Shown here piece by piece: positions 33,306 through 43,086 of a stretch of DNA of 64,000 bases (the first letter of the stretch is position 1; the number at the start of each line of letters is the position of its first letter). Both the position numbers and the translations under genes were made by a program. The DNA comes from Achromobacter sp. Bel (GTDB lineage Bacteria; Pseudomonadota; Gammaproteobacteria; Burkholderiales; Burkholderiaceae_B). The DNA is taken from positions 97,590-161,589 of the forward strand of contig NZ_JABBJN010000007.1 of the NCBI RefSeq assembly GCF_012928505.1, given 5' to 3'. The notes under the pieces are model-generated. The model was not told where the DNA came from and made no database searches. It saw nothing but the letters and a program-made list of their open reading frames with translations.

Positions 33306-35387
33306 TCAGTCCGCGCCCGCCGCGACGGGCAGCGTTTCGTAGGGCGTCTCGCGCGAGGTCGGCTTGTTCTCGGCGCGTGCGCGCTGCACCGACTTCAAGC
33401 CGAACACCACGATGCTGACCACCACGAACATGAAGATCGCGCACAGCCCGGCGTTGATGTAGTCGTTCATCACCACGCGCGACATCTCGCCCAGCGACTT
33501 GGCCGGGGCCAGCACTTTGCCTTCGGCGATAGCCGCGTTGTACTTGGCGGCGTGGGCCAGGAAGCTGACGCGCGGGTCGGCATCGAACAGCTTCTGCCAG
33601 CCTGCCGTCAGCGTGCACGCCAGCAGCCACAGCGTGGGCAGGATCGTGACCCAGGCGTAGCGGTCGCGCTTCATCTTGAACAGCACGACAGTGCCCAGCG
33701 TCAGCGCAATCGCGGCCAGCATCTGGTTGGCGATGCCGAACAGCGGCCACAGGGTGTTGATGCCGCCCAGCGGATCGACCACCCCTTGATACAGGAAGTA
33801 GCCCCAGGCCGCCACGCACAAGGCGGTGGCGATCAGGTTGGCCGGCAGCGAATCCGTGCGCTTGAGCGACGGGGCGAAGGTGCCCAGCAGGTCTTGCAGC
33901 ATGAAGCGCCCGGCACGCGTGCCGGCGTCAACCGCGGTCAGGATGAACAGCGCTTCGAACAGGATGGCGAAGTGGTACCAGAAGGCCATCATGCCCGGGC
34001 CGCCGATGGCCTGATGCAGAATGTGCGCCATGCCCACGGCCAGCGTGGGAGCGCCCCCCGCGCGTGAAATGATCGTGCTTTCGCCGACGTCCTTGGCCGT
34101 CTGGATCAGGTCTTGCGGCGTGACCACGAAGCCCCAGCTGGACACGACCTGGGCCACCTGGTCCGGCGTGGTGCCGATAACGGCCGCCGGGCTGTTCATG
34201 GCGTAGTAGATGCCCGGCTCGATCACGCAAGCCGCCACCAGCGCCATGATGGCCACGAACGATTCCATCAGCATGCCGCCATAACCGATATAGCGGGCCT
34301 GCGTTTCGTTTTCGATCAGCTTGGGCGTGGTGCCCGACGCGATCAGGGCATGGAAGCCCGACACGGCGCCGCACGCGATGGTGATGAACAGGAACGGGAA
34401 CAGGTTGCCCGACCAGACCGGGCCGGTGCCGTCGACGAACTGCGTCAGCGCGGGCATCTTCAGTTCGGGCGCCACGACCACGATGCCGATCGCCAGGCCA
34501 AGGATGGTGCCGATCTTCAGGAAGGTCGACAGGTAGTCCCGGGGGGCCAGCAGCAGCCACACGGGCAGCACGGCGGCGATAAAGCCGTAGATGATCAGGA
34601 TCCAGGTCAGGCCCTTGCCGTCGAAGTCGAACATCGGGCCCAGCACCGGGTGCGCGGCCACGTCCTGACCGAACGTGATGGCGGCCATCAGGCCGACAAA
34701 GCCGATGATGGAGACCTCGCCGATCTTGCCCGGGCGGATGTAGCGCAGGTACACGCCCATGAACAGCGCGATGGGGATGGTGGCCGCGATCGTGAAGGTG
34801 CCCCACGGCGAGTGCGTCAGCGCTTTCACCACGATCAGCGCCAGCACGGCCAGGATGATCACCATGATCATGAAGGCGCCGAACAGCGCGATCACGCCCG
34901 GGATCTTGCCCAGTTCTGACTTGACCAGATCGCCCAGCGACCGGCCGTCGCGGCGGGTCGAGATGAAAAGGATGGTGAAGTCCTGCACGGCGCCGGCGAA
35001 CACCACGCCCGCCAGGATCCACAGCATGCCCGGCAGATAGCCCATCTGCGCGGCCAGCACCGGGCCCACCAGGGGGCCGGCGCCGGCGATGGCGGCGAAG
35101 TGGTGGCCGAACAGCACGTGCTTGTTGGTGGGCACGTAGTCCAGGCCGTCGTTGTGCTTCCAGGCCGGCGTCATGCGCGAGGCGTCCAGCTGGAAGACGT
35201 TCTTTGCGATGAAACGGCTGTAATAGCGGTATGCGATCAAGTAGACGCATACGGCGGCGATCACCACCCATAGCGCGTTGATGGTCTCCCCTCTGGCTAG
35301 CGCCACGGTGCCCAGCGCGAACGCGCCCAGTACCGCAACCGCCAGCCAGACCAGGTGCTGACCCAGTCCCTTACTGCTGGTATGCAT
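33306..35387 (-). CDS. cstA: CstA family carbon-starvation / pyruvate transporter
   Basis: A 693-residue membrane transporter with at least 16 hydrophobic spans. YYSRFIAKNVFQLDASRMTP near residue 45, KHVLFGHHFAAIAGAGPLVG near residue 75 and GTRAGRFMLQD in the C-terminal half are CstA hallmarks. CstA and BtsT import pyruvate, and CstA also peptides, under carbon limitation. The open frame extends upstream to 35561; the ATG at 35387 has GAGGAG and gives the family start. The next gene is its partner ybdD. A two-component system with a Cache sensor is divergent and probably controls it. Confidence 0.94.
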   Translation of the reverse strand: MHTSSKGLGQHLVWLAVAVLGAFALGTVALARGETINALWVVIAAVCVYLIAYRYYSRFIAKNVFQLDASRMTPAWKHNDGLDYVPTNKHVLFGHHFAAIAGAGPLVGPVLAAQMGYLPGMLWILAGVVFAGAVQDFTILFISTRRDGRSLGDLVKSELGKIPGVIALFGAFMIMVIILAVLALIVVKALTHSPWGTFTIAATIPIALFMGVYLRYIRPGKIGEVSIIGFVGLMAAITFGQDVAAHPVLGPMFDFDGKGLTWILIIYGFIAAVLPVWLLLAPRDYLSTFLKIGTILGLAIGIVVVAPELKMPALTQFVDGTGPVWSGNLFPFLFITIACGAVSGFHALIASGTTPKLIENETQARYIGYGGMLMESFVAIMALVAACVIEPGIYYAMNSPAAVIGTTPDQVAQVVSSWGFVVTPQDLIQTAKDVGESTIISRAGGAPTLAVGMAHILHQAIGGPGMMAFWYHFAILFEALFILTAVDAGTRAGRFMLQDLLGTFAPSLKRTDSLPANLIATALCVAAWGYFLYQGVVDPLGGINTLWPLFGIANQMLAAIALTLGTVVLFKMKRDRYAWVTILPTLWLLACTLTAGWQKLFDADPRVSFLAHAAKYNAAIAEGKVLAPAKSLGEMSRVVMNDYINAGLCAIFMFVVVSIVVFGLKSVQRARAENKPTSRETPYETLPVAAGAD

Positions 35388-35700
35388 AAGTGCTCCTCTT
35401 GCCTCCCGCCCTGCTTGTGGCGTGAAACGCTTTTTTCGTCCCGCGGAAGGCAGACTCATTGTTGTAGGGTGGCGGGCGCGCAGGCGTCCGCACTGCGTCC
35501 TGGGGACGCGGGCGTTAGTATTTCGTTTTGCCCCCCCGCCAACAAGCGCGGAACTACGCAATCCGCGTACGTGGTACTACGCATTGCGCTGCAACAAAAC
35601 CCGGTGGAAACCGTAAAATCCGGCCCGTCGACCAATGACTCTTAAGGCGAAGCCGTCGTGATGCATCGCACCAATCCTTATCCGGGTTGAACTCCACAAT
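35388..35700. promoter_or_regulatory. Divergent control region cstA / two-component system, with repeated ACTACGCA
   Basis: No gene is seen in these 313 bases. ACTACGCA occurs at 35553-35560 and again at 35576-35583, 23 bases apart. Between them GTACGTGGTAC (35567-35577) has palindromic ends. These could be binding sites for the LuxR-type regulator encoded at 37119. A run of C (35531-35537) and a low-GC patch (35578-35660) suggest a promoter facing the kinase gene. Confidence 0.45.
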
Positions 35701-37122
35701 ATGAAGCTGCGCCTGAAAATCCTGCTACTTGCCGCCGTGCCCCTGCTGGTGGCCGTGGCCGCCATCACCGTGGCCGTCTATGTGCAGGGGCTGCAACTGG
35801 CCCAGCGCGAAAAGCAGGTCGTGGAAAGCGCCTGGCTGGCCAGCAAGGAAAGTGAATTGCGGCATTACGTCAGCCTGGCCTACAGCGCCGTCGCCCCTTT
35901 GCAGGCGGCGGGCGACGACGAGGCCACGCGCCAGCGGGCGCTGGAACTGTTGGCGCAGATGGAGTTCGGCCACGACGGCTACTTTTTTGTCTACGACTTG
36001 CAGGGCAAGAACCTGATGCATCCGCGCCAGCCCGAACTGGTCGGCCAAGACCTCTGGAACCTGCGCGACACACATGGCCAGACCGTCATCCAGAACCTGT
36101 TGACGGCCGCCCGCCGCGGCGGCCAGCAAGGCGAGGTGGTGCACTACCTGTGGGAAAAGCCCTCTACCCACCAGACCGTGGAAAAACTGGGGTATGTCGT
36201 GGTGCTGGACCGCTGGGGCTGGATGCTGGGGACGGGCATCTACCTGGACGACGTGGAGCAGGCTCTGGTGCGCATCGACGCCGCCGCGCAGGCCAACATC
36301 CGCAGCATGTTCGCCTGGGTGGCGGGCATTGCGGCCGTGTCCATCCTCGGGGTAGCCGCTTGCGGCCTGGCGCTGAACATCAGCGACCACCGGCAATCTG
36401 ACGCCAAGTTGCGGCTGATGGCCCAGCAACTGGTGCGCTCGCAGGAAGACGAGCGCGCGCGCCTGTCACGCGAACTGCACGACGGCATCAGCCAGGTGCT
36501 GGTATCCATCAAGCTGTCGCTGGAAGCCGCGCGCGAACGGCTACGGCAATCATTGCCAGCGCAACCGCAGGCGCTGGCCCATATCGACAAACCCCTGGGT
36601 GGCGCGCTGGACCGCCTGAACTGCGCCGTGGGCGAGGTGCGGCGCATTTCGCACAACCTTCGCCCGACCCTGCTGGACGACCTGGGCCTGCCGGCGGCGC
36701 TTGAGCACCTGGGCCGCGAGTTCGCCATCCCCAGCACGGAGGGGGCTCCGCCGCTGGCCGTCCGCCTGCGCACCACCGGCCGCCCGGTCAAGCTGCCCGA
36801 CGCCTACGCCACCGCGCTGTTCCGGGTCACCCAGGAAGCGCTGACCAACGTGGTGCGCCATGCCGGTGCCACCCGCGCCGACCTGACCCTGGCCTACGGC
36901 GCGCACGACCTGCGCCTGACGATTTCGGACGATGGCTGCGGCTTCGACTTCGCCGACGTCCAGCAGGACCCGCGCCGCGGCATCGGCCTGCGCAACATGC
37001 GCGAACGCATGTCCGCGCTATCCGGTAACCTGGGCTTCCACACCAACGCCCAAGGCACGACCTTGCAGGCCTGGCTGCCCCTGCCGGCCCTGTCCGCCCC
37101 TACCGCGACGACCCAAGCATGA
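35701..37122 (+). CDS. NarX-class sensor kinase with single Cache domain
   Basis: A 473-residue kinase. The first span is near residues 5-28. A periplasmic Cache domain follows (EFGHDGYFFVYDLQGKNLMH, then GWMLGTGIYLDDVEQAL), then a second span near 205-225. The HisKA_3 domain has the phospho-His in RLSRELHDGISQVLVSIKLS, and the HATPase has ALTNVVRHAG and RGIGLRNMRERM. Cache domains of this kind bind small carboxylates such as pyruvate or propionate. Placement opposite cstA suggests pyruvate sensing. The response-regulator start overlaps its stop. Confidence 0.9.
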   Translation: MKLRLKILLLAAVPLLVAVAAITVAVYVQGLQLAQREKQVVESAWLASKESELRHYVSLAYSAVAPLQAAGDDEATRQRALELLAQMEFGHDGYFFVYDLQGKNLMHPRQPELVGQDLWNLRDTHGQTVIQNLLTAARRGGQQGEVVHYLWEKPSTHQTVEKLGYVVVLDRWGWMLGTGIYLDDVEQALVRIDAAAQANIRSMFAWVAGIAAVSILGVAACGLALNISDHRQSDAKLRLMAQQLVRSQEDERARLSRELHDGISQVLVSIKLSLEAARERLRQSLPAQPQALAHIDKPLGGALDRLNCAVGEVRRISHNLRPTLLDDLGLPAALEHLGREFAIPSTEGAPPLAVRLRTTGRPVKLPDAYATALFRVTQEALTNVVRHAGATRADLTLAYGAHDLRLTISDDGCGFDFADVQQDPRRGIGLRNMRERMSALSGNLGFHTNAQGTTLQAWLPLPALSAPTATTQA

Positions 37123-37775
37123 CCGACACCGACGACGCCATCCGACTCCTGCTGGTCGACGACCACCCTTTGGTACGCGACGGGCTGCGCCTGCGCCTGG
37201 AGACCGTGCCGCGCCTGCGCGTAGTGGGCGAAGCCGGCAACGCGCAGGCGGCGCTGATGTTCCTGGCGGCGTGCCTGGTGGAGGATCCCCAGGGCGACAC
37301 CCTGCCCCATCTGGTGCTGATGGACCTGAACATGCCGGGCGTGGGCGGACTGGAGCTCACGGCGCAATTGCACGAACGCTATCCGCAAATCGCCGTGCTG
37401 GTGCTGTCCATGCACGACAACCCCGAATACATGGTGCAGGCGGTGAAGGCCGGCGCCCGGGGCTATCTGCTGAAGGACGAACCGGCCGAAGAGATCGTCA
37501 CGGCCATCGGCGCGGTGGTGGCAGGCCGCAGCTACTTCAGCGCGGCCGTGGCCGTGCGGCTGTCCCAGGCCAGCGCCCCCGCTACCCTCTTGACGCAGCG
37601 CGAACGCGACGTGCTGCGCCATATCGCCAGCGGCCAGGCCAACAAGCAGATCGCCCAGGCGCTGGGCCTGTCCGTGCGCACGGTCGAGACGCACCGGTTG
37701 AACATCAAGCGCAAGCTGGGCATCGACGGGCAGGCCGAACTGATCAAGTACGCCGTCGAGAACCGGGGCGTTTAG
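37119..37775 (+). CDS. NarL/LuxR-type response regulator
   Basis: A 218-residue regulator. The receiver has acidic residues in LLLVDDHPLVRDGL, the phospho-acceptor Asp in LVLMDLNMPG, and the Lys in LLKDEPAEEI. The C-terminal LuxR helix-turn-helix (about residues 155-215) reads LTQRERDVLRHIASGQANKQIAQ with VRTVETHRLNIKRKLG. It is translationally coupled to the kinase. The likely target is the divergent cstA promoter. Confidence 0.92.
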   Translation: MTDTDDAIRLLLVDDHPLVRDGLRLRLETVPRLRVVGEAGNAQAALMFLAACLVEDPQGDTLPHLVLMDLNMPGVGGLELTAQLHERYPQIAVLVLSMHDNPEYMVQAVKAGARGYLLKDEPAEEIVTAIGAVVAGRSYFSAAVAVRLSQASAPATLLTQRERDVLRHIASGQANKQIAQALGLSVRTVETHRLNIKRKLGIDGQAELIKYAVENRGV

Positions 37776-37904
37776 GTCTCGGAATCCGCGTCGGCCGCCT
37801 GACCCGCCGCCCACGCTGCGGTAGACTTGCCTCCATTGTGGCGTCCCCGACGCCAGACGACACAACACAACGCCACGACGCGCGCGCTGCCCCCAGGAGT
37901 CCCC

Positions 37905-38450
37905 ATGTCATTGGAAAAGCACTACACCGCCATTCTCGAAGCACTAGGGGAAGACCCGTCCCGCGAAGGGCTGGCCGATACGCCCGCCCGCGCGGCCAAG
38001 GCCATGCGCCACCTGTGCCGCGGTTACGGCCAGAATCTGGACGAAATCGTCAACGGGGCGCTGTTCACCTCGGACACCCGCGAAATCGTGCTGGTCAAGA
38101 ACATCGAGCTGTATTCGCTGTGCGAGCACCACATGCTGCCTTTCATCGGCAAGGCCCACGTGGCCTACCTGCCGGCGGGCCGCGTGCTGGGCCTGTCCAA
38201 GGTCGCCCGCATCGTCGAGATGTACGCCCGTCGCCTGCAGATTCAGGAAAACCTCAGCCGTCAGGTCGCCGAAGCCGTCCAGACCGTCACCGGTGCGGCG
38301 GGGGTGGCCGTCGTCATCGAAGCCCAGCACATGTGCATGATGATGCGCGGCGTGGAAAAGCAGAACTCGTCCATGGTCACGTCGGTGATGCTGGGCGAAT
38401 TCCACGACAACCCGTCGACCCGGGCCGAATTCCTCAGTCTCATCCGATAG
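37905..38450 (+). CDS. folE: GTP cyclohydrolase I
   Basis: A 181-residue FolE that converts GTP to dihydroneopterin triphosphate, the first step of folate synthesis. The zinc-binding CEHHMLPF motif is near residue 70, a second zinc Cys is in [11 protein letters not shown], and [17 protein letters not shown] is characteristic. I start at the ATG at 37905 with AGGAG upstream; the longer open frame back to 37827 lacks similarity. The gene appears monocistronic, between a two-component system and the taurine genes, with no obvious link. Confidence 0.95.
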   Translation: MSLEKHYTAILEALGEDPSREGLADTPARAAKAMRHLCRGYGQNLDEIVNGALFTSDTREIVLVKNIELYSLCEHHMLPFIGKAHVAYLPAGRVLGLSKVARIVEMYARRLQIQENLSRQVAEAVQTVTGAAGVAVVIEAQHMCMMMRGVEKQNSSMVTSVMLGEFHDNPSTRAEFLSLIR

Positions 38451-38589
38451 CAGGACCCCCTCCCTTCTTTTGGCGCATATCGCGGGCCCGCCCGCTGCGC
38501 CGACGATGCCTGTACCCGGCATCGCCGGCGCGGCGGCCGGGCCCGGCCGCATTGGGCCCCTGGCGTTTGGCTCCTACTGATCCAGGCAT

Positions 38590-38613
38590 CTGGCCCTAGC
38601 GTTCTGGTCCCAT
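38590..38613 (+). promoter_or_regulatory. Candidate TauR direct repeats upstream of tauA
   Basis: CTGGCCCTAG at 38590-38599 and CTGGTCCCAT at 38604-38613 are 14 bases apart in the 229-base gap before tauA. From memory, TauR of Rhodobacter capsulatus binds tandem CTGGACYTAA; these match at 8 and 7 of 10 bases. An overlapping inverted repeat CCAG-N4-CTGG lies at 38582-38593. A similar CTGG-N2-CTAG occurs before tauX. Confidence 0.45.
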
Positions 38614-38679
38614 CCGGGCAAACTGGCACCCAGCAAGCCGGTTGCGCCGGGGCGCGGCCGCTCTCTCTCGGAGACCACC

Positions 38680-39708
38680 ATGAACGCGATATTCCGCCAC
38701 ATCCGCCGCTGCACCCTTGCCGGCCTGGCCGCCGCGCTGCTGGCCGCACCCGCCTACGCCCAGACCAAGCTGGTCGTGGGCTATCAGCTGATCGTGGGGC
38801 CGTTCCTGTCCGCCATCGCGGACGGCAGCTTCGACACCGCGTTAAAAGAGGCCGGCTACCAGGTCGACTGGCGGCAGTTCACGTCCGGCGGCGACATCTC
38901 CACCGCGCTGGCCTCCGGCAACGTGCCGGTCGGCGTCCTCGGGTCCACCGGCATCACCTCGGCCGCCACCCGGGGCGTCGACATGCAGCTGTTCTGGGTC
39001 CTGGACAACATCGGAAAATCGGAAGCGCTGGTCGCCCGCAACGGCTCCGGCATCAACAGCACGGCCGACCTGAAGGGCAAGCGGGTCGCCACGCCCTTCG
39101 TGTCGACCTCCCACTTCCACCTGCTGGTGGGGCTGGAGCAAGTCTGGAAGATTTCGCCGCGCGACGTGCGCATCCTGAACATGCAACCGCCGCAGATCGT
39201 CGCCGCCTGGCAGCGCGGCGACATCGACGCCGCGTATGTCTGGCCGCCCGCGCTGACGGAAATTGCCAAGAGCGGCAAGATCATCGCCGATTCGCAGCAG
39301 ATCGGCGCCGCCAGCGTGCCGACGTTCGATGGCATCGTGGTGGACCGCGCCTGGGCCGCCAAGAACCCGAAATTCATGGCCGCCTTCACCGGCGTGCTGG
39401 CCAAGTCCTACGCCGACTACCGCGCCAACGGCGCCAAGTGGACCGCTGAATCGCCCCAGGTCAAGGGTATCGTGCGCCTGATCGGCGGCAAGCCCGACGA
39501 CGTCGTCGAAGCGCTGGGCCTGCTGGTGTTCCCCACCGCGCAGGAACAGGCCTCGAACGAGTGGCTGGGCGGCGGCAAGGAATCGGGCGCGGCGCGCGCC
39601 TTCGGGGCAAGCGCCACGTTCCTGAAAGACCAGAAGCAGATCGATCGCGCTCTGGCCGATTACAGCCCGCATGTCACCGACCAGTACGCGAAGGCCGCGG
39701 CCAAGTAA
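38680..39708 (+). CDS. tauA: Taurine ABC transporter, periplasmic binding protein
   Basis: A 342-residue binding protein. The signal peptide ends near residue 27 (APAYAQ). The mature start TKLVVGYQLIVGP and VGVLGSTGITSAATRGVDM match TauA, as do QPPQIVAAWQRGDIDAAYVWPPAL and TFDGIVVDRAWAAK. It delivers taurine to the TauBC importer. CGGAGACC precedes the ATG. First gene of tauABC; candidate TauR sites lie upstream. No taurine dioxygenase (TauD) follows, so the transporter feeds the dehydrogenase route instead of the oxygenase route. Confidence 0.9.
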   Translation: MNAIFRHIRRCTLAGLAAALLAAPAYAQTKLVVGYQLIVGPFLSAIADGSFDTALKEAGYQVDWRQFTSGGDISTALASGNVPVGVLGSTGITSAATRGVDMQLFWVLDNIGKSEALVARNGSGINSTADLKGKRVATPFVSTSHFHLLVGLEQVWKISPRDVRILNMQPPQIVAAWQRGDIDAAYVWPPALTEIAKSGKIIADSQQIGAASVPTFDGIVVDRAWAAKNPKFMAAFTGVLAKSYADYRANGAKWTAESPQVKGIVRLIGGKPDDVVEALGLLVFPTAQEQASNEWLGGGKESGAARAFGASATFLKDQKQIDRALADYSPHVTDQYAKAAAK

Positions 39709-39738
39709 ACGGCCCGGCGCGCCTCAAGGGGAGCCCGC

Positions 39739-40575
39739 ATGACCATGCCGTCCACCTCCGCCGCGCAGCGGCTATGCGCGGAACAAGTCAGCGTCACCTA
39801 TCCCGGCCTGCACGACAGCGGACCGGTGATCGCGCTGCAGAACGTCAACCTGACCATCCAGCCCGGCGAATTCGTCGTCGCGCTGGGCGCCTCGGGCTGC
39901 GGCAAGACCACCTTGCTCAGCCTGCTGGCCGGGTTCCTGTCGCCCACCGAGGGCGAAATCACGCTGGGCGGCCGGCCCATCGTGGGGCCCGGCGCCGACC
40001 GGGGCGTTGTTTTCCAGAAGCACGCCCTGCTGCCCTGGCTGAACGTGCTGGAGAACACGGAGTTCGGGCTGAAGCTGCAAGGCGTGGACAAGGAGACCCG
40101 CCGCGCCCGCGCCCGCCGCAACCTGGAACTGGTGGGCCTGCAGGATTTCCACCGCCACATGATCTACCAGCTGTCAGGCGGCATGCAGCAGCGCGTGGGC
40201 ATCGCCCGCGCGCTGACCTGCGACCCTGCCATGTTGCTGATGGACGAACCGATGGCCGCGCTGGACGCGCTGACGCGCGAAACCATTCAGGAGCTGCTGC
40301 TGGATATCTGGCGGCAGACCAGCAAGATGTTCTTCTTCATCACCCACAGCGTGGAAGAGGCGCTCTTCCTGGGGTCGCGGCTGATCGTCATGTCGCCTCG
40401 CCCGGGCCGCATCACGCACACCTTCACGCCGGACTTCAACCGGCGCTACCTGGAGACCCGCGATGGACGTGGCATCAAATCCAGTCCCGACTTCATCGCC
40501 ATGCGCGAACAAGTCCTTGGCATCATCTACGGCGACGAGCGCGCCGCCGCCTCGCCCGAAGCCGTCCATGTCTAG
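39739..40575 (+). CDS. tauB: Taurine ABC transporter, ATP-binding subunit
   Basis: A 278-residue ATPase. Walker A is [12 protein letters not shown] near residue 58, followed by a Q-loop in [13 protein letters not shown], the signature [15 protein letters not shown], Walker [11 protein letters not shown] and the switch His in [13 protein letters not shown]. This pattern is typical of the nitrate/sulfonate/taurine group. It overlaps tauC by eight bases. It energises uptake by TauC. Confidence 0.92.
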   Translation: MTMPSTSAAQRLCAEQVSVTYPGLHDSGPVIALQNVNLTIQPGEFVVALGASGCGKTTLLSLLAGFLSPTEGEITLGGRPIVGPGADRGVVFQKHALLPWLNVLENTEFGLKLQGVDKETRRARARRNLELVGLQDFHRHMIYQLSGGMQQRVGIARALTCDPAMLLMDEPMAALDALTRETIQELLLDIWRQTSKMFFFITHSVEEALFLGSRLIVMSPRPGRITHTFTPDFNRRYLETRDGRGIKSSPDFIAMREQVLGIIYGDERAAASPEAVHV

Positions 40576-41395
40576 GAACCGGTCCGGGCACAAGCCCGCG
40601 ACGCCGGGGATGGTCTATGGCGCGCCAGGCGCCGGCTACAGCGGGCACATCAGCCTCTTGACCAGCCTGGCGCTGATCGCCCTGTGGTTCCTGGTGACCA
40701 GCGCGGGCTGGGTGCGGCCGCTGTTCCTGCCGTCCCCGATCGCCGTGTACGACAAGTTCGTCTCGGCCATGACGGACGGCGTCGCCAATTCCACGCTGGC
40801 CGAGCATGCGCTGGCCAGCCTGACGCGGGTCTTCGGCGCATTCTTCCTGGCCTGCCTCACCGCCATTCCCGTGGGCATCCTGATGGGCGTCAACCGATTT
40901 GCGCGCGGCATCTTCGACCCGCCCATCGAGTTCTACCGCCCGCTGCCGCCGCTGGCCTATCTGCCGCTCATCATCATCTGGTTCGGCATCGGAGAGTTCC
41001 CGAAAATCCTGCTGATCTACCTGGCCATCTTCGCGCCCATGGCGATCGCCGCCCGCGCAGGCGTGCGGTCGGTATCCATCGAACAGATCCATGCCGCCTA
41101 CGCCATGGGCGGCACGCGGATGCAGATCGTCTGGCACGTAATCCTGAAGGCGGCGATGCCCGAGATCTTCACGGGCATGCGCATCGGCATCGGGGTCGGA
41201 TGGACCACGCTGGTGGCCGCCGAAATGGTGGCCGCCGACCGGGGCCTGGGATTCATGGTGCTGAACGCCGCCCAATTCCTGGCCAGCGACACCGTCATCA
41301 TGGGCATTATCGTGATCGGCGTGTTCGCCTTCGCTTTCGACCTGCTGGTGCGCTACCTGGAGAAATTCGCCATCCCCTGGAAGGGACGCATCTAA
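40568..41395 (+). CDS. tauC: Taurine ABC transporter, permease
   Basis: A 275-residue permease with six main spans. The EAA-like loop [23 protein letters not shown] near residue 175 contacts the ATPase. [19 protein letters not shown] is characteristic of the TauC/SsuC group. I start at the ATG at 40568, inside the end of tauB; a longer frame from 40463 overlaps tauB fully. Taurine import completes with TauA and TauB. Confidence 0.92.
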   Translation: MSRNRSGHKPATPGMVYGAPGAGYSGHISLLTSLALIALWFLVTSAGWVRPLFLPSPIAVYDKFVSAMTDGVANSTLAEHALASLTRVFGAFFLACLTAIPVGILMGVNRFARGIFDPPIEFYRPLPPLAYLPLIIIWFGIGEFPKILLIYLAIFAPMAIAARAGVRSVSIEQIHAAYAMGGTRMQIVWHVILKAAMPEIFTGMRIGIGVGWTTLVAAEMVAADRGLGFMVLNAAQFLASDTVIMGIIVIGVFAFAFDLLVRYLEKFAIPWKGRI

Positions 41396-41525
41396 GACGG
41401 TTACCGACAGGGCAATCCCCCATTTCTTCGCCCTGGTGGCTCCTCTATCCTGAGGCTCAGATCCGGAACCCGACCCCGCCCGCGCCCTGCGCCGGGGTCC
41501 CGCATCGCCGTCACAAGGAGCCGTC

Positions 41526-43064
41526 ATGTCCAGCCAGGCCTCGATGCTCAAGCCTGTGTTGTGGGAACGCCTGTTTGAAAGGGAAAGCGCGCCCAACCTC
41601 AGCCTGCAAGGCCGCGTGCGCCAGATGCTGGTGTCGGCCATCCTCAGCGGCCACCTGCCGCCCGGCATGCCGGTGCCCTCCAGCCGGCAACTGGCCGACC
41701 AGTTGCGCATCGCCCGCAACACGGTGGTTTTCGCGTACCAGCAACTGGTCAGCGAGGGGTATCTGGTGTCACGCGAACGCAGCGGCCACTTCGTCTGCGA
41801 TTCCGTCATGCAGGGGCATTCCGGTTCGGCCTCTGATGCCGCCCACGCCGCGCCGCTGGACGATGCGCCCGACCCGCGGCGCGTGCGATGGGATGAAAGG
41901 CTGCGCTTCCGGCCTTCACGGCAGCGCAATATCACCAAACCGCAAGATTGGCAGAAGCAACCCTACCCCTTCGTGTATGGCCAGTTCGACCCCGACCTGT
42001 TTCCCACCGCCGAATGGCGCGAATGCTGCATCAAGGCACTTTCCGTGCTGGATATCCGCAGCTGGGCGCCCGACCTCATCACCCACGACGACCCGACGCT
42101 GATCGAACAGATCCGCACGCAGGTGCTGCCGCGCCGGGGCGTCTGGGCCGACGCCGAGGAAATCGTCATCACCGTGGGTGCGCAGCACGCGCTTTACCTG
42201 CTGGCCGACCTGCTGGTCAACGACGACACCGTGGTCGGCATGGAAGATCCCGGCTACCCCGATGCCCGCAACATCTTCGCCAGCCATACGCGCAACCTGT
42301 TGCCGCTGCCGGTGGACGAGCGCGGCCTGTGCACCGGCACCCATCTGCTCGGGTGCGACTACGTCTTCGTCACGCCCGGCCACCAATGCCCCACCACGGT
42401 CACACTGGCGATGGACCGACGCGAGACCCTGCTGGCGCTGGCGCGTCAGGCTGACAGCATGATCATCGAAGATGATTTCGAAAGTGAAAGCCGCTGGGGC
42501 GAAGGCGCGATCCCCGCGCTGAAAAGCCTGGACCGCGACGGCCGCGTCATCTATGTCGGCAGCCTGGCCAAGTCGTTCGCGCCGGGCCTGCGCATCGGCT
42601 ATATCGTCGCGCCGCGCGAACTGACCAGCGAACTGCGGGCCCTGCGCCGGCTGATGCTGCGCCACCCGTCCGCCTATATCCAGCGCGCCTTCTCGCTGTT
42701 CATCTCGCTGGGCCATCACCATTCGCTGCTGCGCAAGCAGTCGCAGGCCTACCAGAAGCGCGGCGCCGAGCTGGCCCAGGCCTTGGCCCGGCATCTGCCC
42801 GATTTCAAGGCGATTCCCATCACGGGCTCGTCGTCCTGCTGGCTGGCCGGCCCGCCGTGGCTGGATGCCGCCGCTTTGTCCGAAGCGGCGCTGGCCGAAG
42901 GCGTGGTGGTGGAACCGGGGAACGTGTTCTTCATGAACGGCGCAGACGCTCCGCGCAACTACCTGCGCGTGGGCTTTACGTCGATCCGGCCCGAGCATAT
43001 CGGGCCGGGGATCGAAAAGCTGGCGCAGGTCGTGCACCGCTACCGCTTGCGAACGGCGGCATAG
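41526..43064 (+). CDS. tauR: TauR-like MocR regulator of taurine metabolism
   Basis: A 512-residue MocR regulator. The winged helix covers about residues 25-95 (SLQGRVRQMLVSAILSGHLP, then RIARNTVVFAYQQLVSEGY). A PLP aminotransferase-like domain follows; the PLP Lys is in YVGSLAKSFAPGLRIGY, and VTVGAQHALYLLADLL is part of the fold. TauR proteins activate taurine genes in response to taurine and PLP. It lies 130 bases after tauC and converges with tauY. Symbol given from context and family. Confidence 0.85.
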   Translation: MSSQASMLKPVLWERLFERESAPNLSLQGRVRQMLVSAILSGHLPPGMPVPSSRQLADQLRIARNTVVFAYQQLVSEGYLVSRERSGHFVCDSVMQGHSGSASDAAHAAPLDDAPDPRRVRWDERLRFRPSRQRNITKPQDWQKQPYPFVYGQFDPDLFPTAEWRECCIKALSVLDIRSWAPDLITHDDPTLIEQIRTQVLPRRGVWADAEEIVITVGAQHALYLLADLLVNDDTVVGMEDPGYPDARNIFASHTRNLLPLPVDERGLCTGTHLLGCDYVFVTPGHQCPTTVTLAMDRRETLLALARQADSMIIEDDFESESRWGEGAIPALKSLDRDGRVIYVGSLAKSFAPGLRIGYIVAPRELTSELRALRRLMLRHPSAYIQRAFSLFISLGHHHSLLRKQSQAYQKRGAELAQALARHLPDFKAIPITGSSSCWLAGPPWLDAAALSEAALAEGVVVEPGNVFFMNGADAPRNYLRVGFTSIRPEHIGPGIEKLAQVVHRYRLRTAA

Positions 43065-43086
43065 CCACGCGCCGCGCCGGCGGACG

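Noticed and set aside
39709..41525. A tauD dioxygenase in the tau cluster
   Set aside because: No such gene follows tauABC. The presence of tauXY, xsc and pta supports dissimilation rather than sulfur scavenging.
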